A DNA stretch of 42,626 bases from Catenulispora pinisilvae (lineage in GTDB: Bacteria; Actinomycetota; Actinomycetes; Streptomycetales; Catenulisporaceae), in NCBI RefSeq assembly GCF_015356865.1, contig NZ_JAAFZA010000074.1, forward strand, positions 1 to 42,626. The letters are read 5' to 3'. Both the position numbers and the translations under genes were made by a program. Positions 38,281-42,626 of the stretch are shown one piece after another (position 1 is the stretch's first letter; each line of letters begins with the position of its first letter). Under the pieces are notes generated by a model. It was not told the DNA's origin. It saw nothing but the letters and a program-made list of their open reading frames with translations, and made no database searches.

Positions 38281-38656
38281 GATCCGGACCTTTCACTACG
38301 GCGGTGGGGAGCGGGGGCGACCGCGGACGGCGGCTGGGTTCAGGCGAAGCAGCGTCGTCGTTGATACCGCTTGCCATGACGGCGACGATCGCCCAGTGAG
38401 TCCACGCTGATCGCCCTTCCTCGCGTTCGGTTCGGTGGCCGGCCATACCGACTGCCAAGCCGAATATGAAGCGCCGCGCTTTGCGAGTGGTTTCGAATCC
38501 ATTTCGGTACCGGCGGTACGGCGACGCGGTGCGCCGGGCCGCGGCCCGGCGGCCGAAAACAGCTCGGAAAGCACATCGAAACCGGGGCACAGGACAGTGG
38601 ATGGAAGTGCATCGTCCGGAACACGGAACTTTCGAGTCGGGATGTGAAGCCAATCC
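38281..38656. other. Divergent promoter region between the central and right-arm operons
   Basis: This 376-bp gap separates the starts of the large minus-strand NRPS and the plus-strand right-arm genes, so both operon promoters should lie here. It holds a heptamer array (38480-38508) oriented toward the right arm. GAAAGG a few bases before 38280 is the NRPS ribosome site. No gene is convincing. Confidence 0.7.
38480..38522 (+). promoter_or_regulatory. Candidate SARP operator: three heptamers at 11-bp spacing plus -10-like TACGGC
   Basis: TTTGCGA (38480), TTTCGAA (38491) and TTTCGGT (38502) start exactly 11 bp apart with 4-bp spacers, the arrangement of known SARP sites. Eight bases after the last heptamer is TACGGC (38517-38522), the distance seen between SARP repeats and -10 boxes. 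The start codon it would serve is at 38657. The heptamers are only loosely alike, so chance is possible. Confidence 0.42.
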
Positions 38657-38998
38657 ATGGAGACTGCGACTGCGCGCTGGTGCCCGCCCGTCGAACGACC
38701 GGCCGAGCCGGTCGGCGAACGGGTCGCGCACCTGCTGGCCGAAGCTAAAAGGCTGGTCGATCAGGAATACGGCTCGGCGGCGGGCATGCTGCCGCGGGCC
38801 GCGAGCTATCTCATCGATACCGCGGCGAGCGCGGCGGCGTTGCTGCCCGACGCACGCAATTCGGTGCTGCACGACATGCACGGCCTGGCCCGCTCCGCCG
38901 TCGTCGTGGCGTCGATGGCCGTGCGCGACGCGGACAACCGGGCGCGCACCGCGGCGACGGAGGCCGAGCCGGTCGGTGGCGACGGGGGGACTCGGTGA
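38657..38998 (+). CDS. 113-aa protein of unknown function
   Basis: The predicted product is a small, mostly helical protein rich in alanine (VGERVAHLLAEAKRLVD, AASYLIDTAASAAALL, MHGLARSAVVVASMAV). It has one cysteine, no signal peptide and no motif I recognise. The ATG at 38657 has only a weak ribosome site. Its stop overlaps the GTG of the next gene (GTGA), so the two are translationally coupled and probably act together. It is first in the right-arm operon, downstream of the candidate SARP operator. A helper or docking protein for the truncated A-PCP is possible, but that is only context. Confidence 0.65.
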   Translation: METATARWCPPVERPAEPVGERVAHLLAEAKRLVDQEYGSAAGMLPRAASYLIDTAASAAALLPDARNSVLHDMHGLARSAVVVASMAVRDADNRARTAATEAEPVGGDGGTR

Positions 38999-39810
38999 CA
39001 AGCTCAGGCTCAGTCCGCGAGTTCGAGGAGTTCTCGGGGACGATCCGCACGCTGCGCGCGGCCGAGTCCGCCGGCGCGGACGAGGGATCCTTCGCCCTCG
39101 ATGCCTCCGTGTCCGAGCTGTTCGAACGGCAGGCGGCGCGGACCCCCGACGCTGTCGCGGTCATCGCCGAGGACGCGCAGCTTTCCTACGCCGCGCTCGA
39201 CGCACTGGCCGAGGCGTGGGCACACCGCCTTCGTGGCCTCGGAGTGCGCCCCGGCGTCTTGGTCGGCGTGTGCCTGGAGCACTCTCCGACGCTGATCGCC
39301 GCGCTGCTCTCGGTGTGGAAAGCGGGCGGCGCCTTCGTACCACTGGATCCGGACTACCCGACCGACTCCCTAGTGCGCATGCTGGCTGACGCCGCACCCG
39401 CGGTGCTGCTCACCGCACGGGTTCAGGCGGACCGGCTGCCGAAGCTCGACACGGTCGTAGTGGCTCTCGACGCGCCCGAGGCAGACGGCTGGCCGGCACC
39501 GCCGGCCGCACCGGCCGCACCGCGAGAGGGCCCAAACCAGGACGCCGGGGACAGCTCACTTCTCGAGGAAGTGTGCCGGATCTGGGCCGAGGTGCTGGAC
39601 GTCCCCTCGGTAGCACCGCAGGACAACTTCTTCGACCTCGGTGGGAACTCGATCGGCGCGATGAAGGTGGCGGCGCAGTGCCGACAACTCGGCCTGGCGA
39701 TAACCAGCCGCCAGATCCTTCTCGCCGACACCGTCGCGCAACTGTTGGAGGAGGCGCAGCCCGCCCTTCCGGTTCGCCCGGCGTGCCCCGCGCCGTCGCC
39801 GACGCGGTGA
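38995..39810 (+). CDS. Carrier protein attached to a truncated adenylation domain
   Basis: The 271-aa protein begins like an adenylation domain: ELFERQAARTPDAVAV, LSYAALD (A1 region) and WKAGGAFVPLDPDYP (A2). The frame then stops resembling one at about residue 145. Motifs A3 to A10, including the ATP loop and substrate pocket, are absent. A Pro/Ala-rich linker of some 40 residues leads to a complete PCP with DLGGNS and Ser219. It cannot activate an amino acid itself and must be loaded by another enzyme, perhaps the serine-type A-PCP or the type II thioesterase encoded next. The join is in frame with good codon use, so it looks like a fixed deletion and not a fresh frameshift. GTG at 38995 overlaps the preceding stop. 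Confidence 0.85.
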   Translation: MTSSGSVREFEEFSGTIRTLRAAESAGADEGSFALDASVSELFERQAARTPDAVAVIAEDAQLSYAALDALAEAWAHRLRGLGVRPGVLVGVCLEHSPTLIAALLSVWKAGGAFVPLDPDYPTDSLVRMLADAAPAVLLTARVQADRLPKLDTVVVALDAPEADGWPAPPAAPAAPREGPNQDAGDSSLLEEVCRIWAEVLDVPSVAPQDNFFDLGGNSIGAMKVAAQCRQLGLAITSRQILLADTVAQLLEEAQPALPVRPACPAPSPTR

Positions 39811-39825
39811 CTCGGCCGAAACGAA

Positions 39826-40563
39826 ATGAGACTGAGCAAGATGACCCGACATCGACTCTACTGTTTCCCGCATGCGGGAGCCGGCGCCTCCTTCTTCGCA
39901 TCCTGGCGAAAGCTGAGCGCGCCGGATCTCGACATCGTCGGCATACCTCTGCCCGGCCGCGAAAAGCGTTTCCTGGAACCGCCGCTGGAAAGTATGGCGG
40001 AGGTGGTGGAGACAGCCGCCCTCTGGATCCAGGAGCACCAGGCGGCGCACCCCGTGGACCATGTCCACCTCTTCGGGCACAGCGTCGGCGCGCTGCTCGC
40101 CTTCGAAACGTCGCGCCGACTGGCCGGAACCTCACTCCCGCTGCGAAGCCTGTTCGTGAGCGGGGCGAGCGGTCCGGCCGGCAGGCAGGGATTCGGGGCC
40201 GCGGACCTGCCCGACGACGAGTTCATCAAGCGCGTTGCGGACGCCGTCGGTTACAGTCACCCGGCCTTCGGCGACCCGGACCTGCGCGAAATGCTGCTGC
40301 CGCCGCTACGCGTCGACGTCACGATGCACGAGCGCTATAAGCCGCTCTCGGACGAAAAGCTGCGGATAGCGGTGACGGCACTGCGCGGGGACAAGGATCT
40401 GCTGATCGACACAGAGGACTGCGAACAGTGGGCAGAGGTCACCACGGCCGACTTCGAGCTGGTTCTACAGCAAGGCGGGCACATGTATCTGGCAGAGAAT
40501 CCCGGAACGCTCATCGACGTCGTCCGGTCACGAATTGCAGCTCCCCGAATCGCAGCTCTCTGA
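39826..40563 (+). CDS. Type II thioesterase
   Basis: A 245-aa alpha/beta hydrolase with LYCFPHAGAG at 11-20, PLPGREKRF, the nucleophile Ser86 in GHSVG, and GGHMYL with the catalytic His near the end. It is a free thioesterase of the editing or acyl-transfer type, related to but distinct from the left-arm one. A second in-frame ATG at 39841 gives a start closer to the family norm; neither has a strong Shine-Dalgarno. It lies 15 bp after the truncated A-PCP gene and 43 bp before the serine-type A-PCP, which suggests it serves these two carriers, by hydrolysis or by shuttling an aminoacyl group. Confidence 0.92.
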   Translation: MRLSKMTRHRLYCFPHAGAGASFFASWRKLSAPDLDIVGIPLPGREKRFLEPPLESMAEVVETAALWIQEHQAAHPVDHVHLFGHSVGALLAFETSRRLAGTSLPLRSLFVSGASGPAGRQGFGAADLPDDEFIKRVADAVGYSHPAFGDPDLREMLLPPLRVDVTMHERYKPLSDEKLRIAVTALRGDKDLLIDTEDCEQWAEVTTADFELVLQQGGHMYLAENPGTLIDVVRSRIAAPRIAAL

Positions 40564-40606
40564 TAAACAGCACATGTCATAGTGCTTGGGGGAAAGGACC
40601 ATCGCA

Positions 40607-42478
40607 ATGCCTGCATCCATAGACGCAATGCCCGTATCCACAGACTCGACGGCCGACATGCTCTCGCACAGTTCAGTCGCGGGGCCAGTAGTGAAATTCG
40701 ACGACGGCATGCGGATCGAGGGATTCCTGGCCGCCCAGGTGTCGGCCCAGCCCGACCGCACGGCCGTGACAAGCCGTGATGGCGCGCTGAGCTACAGAGA
40801 GCTGGATCGCAGAGCCAACCAACTCGCCCGAGGACTCCAGGAGAACGGCGTCGCCAGGGGCGACCTCGTAGCCGTGGCGGTCGAGCGGTCACTGGAGATG
40901 CTCGTCTCGATCGTTGCCGTCCTCAAGGCGGGAGCAGCCTACGTGCCCGTAGACCTGTCATACCCCGCGGCACGGATCCAGTACATACTCGACGACTGCG
41001 CGGCCAAGGTGGTGCTGGCCCGACCGGGCTCGATCCCGCCCGGGCCCGGCGCCACGACGGTCATCGACCCGTTCTCACCCGCTTCCTACTCGGATGACCA
41101 CAGCGCTCTCGGGCAGGACCTCGACAGCGGCGACCTGGCCTACGTGATCTACACATCGGGCTCTACCGGCAAACCGAAGGGGGTGATGGTCGAGCATCGA
41201 GCGGTGGTGAACCGGCTGCTGTGGATGCAACGGGCCTATCCGCTCGGCAGCGACGACGTCATCCTCCAGAAGACACCCATCGCATTCGATGTGTCAGGCT
41301 GGGAACTCTTCTGGTGGTTGATCCCCGGGGCCAGTGTGCACCTGCTGGAACCGGGGGGCGAGAAGGACCCCGACGCGATCGCCTCGACAATCGCCTCGCG
41401 GCATGTCACCACCCTGCACTTCGTACCCTCGATGCTGCACGTCTTCCTGGACTACCTGGAAGCGACCAGCGACCGGCTCGACCAGATGAGCTCGCTCTGG
41501 CAGGTCTTCACCAGCGGCGAGGCGCTGACAACCCACCAAGTCCGCAGATTCCACTCCGCTCTGGGCCCGTCCGCCCCCGCACTCGTCAACCTCTACGGAC
41601 CGACCGAAGCAGCGATCGACGTCACCCATCACGCCTGCTCGGACCGGGAGCCCGCGCTCGTCCCCCTCGGCAGACCCATCGACAACATCCGGCTGTACGT
41701 CCTCAACCAGGATCTCAGCCCCGTCCAGCCCGGTGGCACAGGCGAATTGTGCATCGCGGGGGTCGGCCTGGCTCGCGGCTATATCCGGCGCCCGGAGCTG
41801 ACGCGGGAACGTTTCATCGACCATCCCTTCCCAGGCGAGAGCCGGATCTATCGCACCGGCGACCTGGCCCGCCTGCTGCCTGACGGAACGTTCGAGTACC
41901 TGGGCCGCAATGACGACCAAGTCAAGATCCGCGGCGTACGGATAGAGCTCGGCGAGATCGAAAGCGCCCTGAGGGACCACGCCGGAGTCACCGCGGCGGT
42001 CGCGATCGCGCGCAGGACGTCCGAAGCCGAGAACCTCCTGTACGGCTACGTGGTGGGCCCGGCCCCCGTTGCGCTCACGGCGCTGCGGGAACACCTGTGC
42101 CGCGTCCTGCCCCCGGTGGCAGTACCCAGCCACCTCATGCAGTTGGATCAGCTCCCACTGACAGCGAACGGGAAACTGGACCGGGCCGCGCTGCCCGAGC
42201 CGGCGCCCGCCGAGCCCTCAACGTCACGGAAACAGCAGCGGCCATGGGCTGAGCTTGTCATCGGCAAGGCCTGGGCGAAGGTGCTGGGCGTACAGGTGCA
42301 CGACATCAAGGCGACGGACAACTTCTACGATCTCGGCGGCACATCGATCGGAATGGTCAGAGTGGCCACCGAACTGGGTGGGCTGCTGACGCTTCGCGAT
42401 CTGATGGAAAGGTCCGAGTTCGGCTTGATCGTGCAAGAACTCGAGCGCCGGCAGGTACTACAGCGGCAGATCGTGTGA
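40607..42478 (+). CDS. A-PCP didomain predicted to activate serine
   Basis: The 623-aa protein has an adenylation domain (about 35-535) with YTSGSTGKPKG, YGPTEA, TGDLARL and NGKLDRA, and a PCP with LGGTS and Ser580. Pocket residues read by eye are D-V-W-H-F-S-L-I-D, essentially the textbook serine code (DVWHFSLVD), the clearest specificity call in the cluster. It has no C domain, so it either starts a chain or supplies serine in trans to the carrier encoded upstream. The ATG at 40607 follows GGAAAGGA at 40591-40598; an upstream TTG at 40586 is in frame but overlaps that site. It is the last gene before the right terminal repeat. Confidence 0.94.
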   Translation: MPASIDAMPVSTDSTADMLSHSSVAGPVVKFDDGMRIEGFLAAQVSAQPDRTAVTSRDGALSYRELDRRANQLARGLQENGVARGDLVAVAVERSLEMLVSIVAVLKAGAAYVPVDLSYPAARIQYILDDCAAKVVLARPGSIPPGPGATTVIDPFSPASYSDDHSALGQDLDSGDLAYVIYTSGSTGKPKGVMVEHRAVVNRLLWMQRAYPLGSDDVILQKTPIAFDVSGWELFWWLIPGASVHLLEPGGEKDPDAIASTIASRHVTTLHFVPSMLHVFLDYLEATSDRLDQMSSLWQVFTSGEALTTHQVRRFHSALGPSAPALVNLYGPTEAAIDVTHHACSDREPALVPLGRPIDNIRLYVLNQDLSPVQPGGTGELCIAGVGLARGYIRRPELTRERFIDHPFPGESRIYRTGDLARLLPDGTFEYLGRNDDQVKIRGVRIELGEIESALRDHAGVTAAVAIARRTSEAENLLYGYVVGPAPVALTALREHLCRVLPPVAVPSHLMQLDQLPLTANGKLDRAALPEPAPAEPSTSRKQQRPWAELVIGKAWAKVLGVQVHDIKATDNFYDLGGTSIGMVRVATELGGLLTLRDLMERSEFGLIVQELERRQVLQRQIV

Positions 42479-42499
42479 CGCTCGCGCCTTTTCCAGCCC

Positions 42500-42626
42500 G
42501 CGGCCTGGGGTTTCGGCTGGATCCCCGGCTACGTGTACCTGTGGTAACGCCGGAGGAATGAAAGGGGAGGGGTCTCCAGCAACATCAAACGCAACAGAGC
42601 ACATCAACCTTCGAACAGGGAGAACT
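42500..42626. repeat. Right arm of the 127-bp perfect terminal inverted repeat
   Basis: It is the exact reverse complement of 1-127 and begins 21 bp after the stop of the serine A-PCP gene. Read on the plus strand it contains the WGFGWIPGYVYLW codons and TAA, but the upstream codons differ from those at the left end, so at least one copy of that frame is truncated. Confidence 0.97.

Overview
The window is a complete mixed NRPS-PKS biosynthetic gene cluster from a high-GC actinobacterium. Supporting features are G/C-biased third codon positions, GTG starts and ATGA/GTGA overlaps, a SARP/AfsR-type regulator, an MbtH-like protein, type II thioesterases, and a rare TTA leucine codon at the end of the regulator. 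The genus cannot be fixed from the sequence. Bases 1-127 and 42500-42626 are perfect reverse complements. That length equals a common assembler k-mer, so the window is probably a whole contig that starts and ends in the same unresolved inverted repeat.

Left arm (+ strand, about 390-13180): a possible 36-aa peptide gene; a small transthyretin/HIU-hydrolase-like protein; an NRPS (C-A-PCP); an MFS exporter; a PKS (KS-AT-ACP); a type II thioesterase; a long acyl-CoA dehydrogenase; and a free-standing A-PCP with a valine-like pocket. A large AfsR-like SARP (13492-16593) follows, convergent with the next block.

Central block (- strand, 38280 down to 16825, one tightly packed run): a C-A-PCP-C-A-PCP-C NRPS whose two A-PCP units are almost identical copies; MbtH; a valine-like A-PCP; a KS-AT-ACP-TE PKS; an ArsR-like regulator; then a precursor cassette. 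The cassette is a transcarbamylase, an L-threonine-kinase-like GHMP kinase, a cysteine-synthase-like PLP enzyme and an ATP-grasp/argininosuccinate-lyase fusion. A second MFS exporter ends the run. The kinase, PLP enzyme and lyase are the set expected to make a 2,3-diamino acid such as 2,3-diaminobutyrate. The transcarbamylase could turn it into a ureido amino acid.

Right arm (+ strand, 38657-42478): a 113-aa protein of unknown function, a carrier protein attached to a truncated adenylation domain, a second type II thioesterase, and a serine-type A-PCP. The divergent 376-bp gap upstream holds three heptamers at 11-bp spacing, as in SARP operators.

Reading the system together (inference): one free A-PCP starter, then C-A-PCP, KS-AT-ACP, C-A-PCP-C-A-PCP-C, A-PCP and KS-AT-ACP-TE gives seven units joined by exactly six condensing domains (four C, two KS). 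Neither PKS module has a reductive domain, so beta-keto groups should remain. The product would be a peptide-polyketide with two copies of one aliphatic residue, a valine-like residue, two malonate-type units and probably a diamino or ureido amino acid. I do not recognise this combination as a known compound's cluster.
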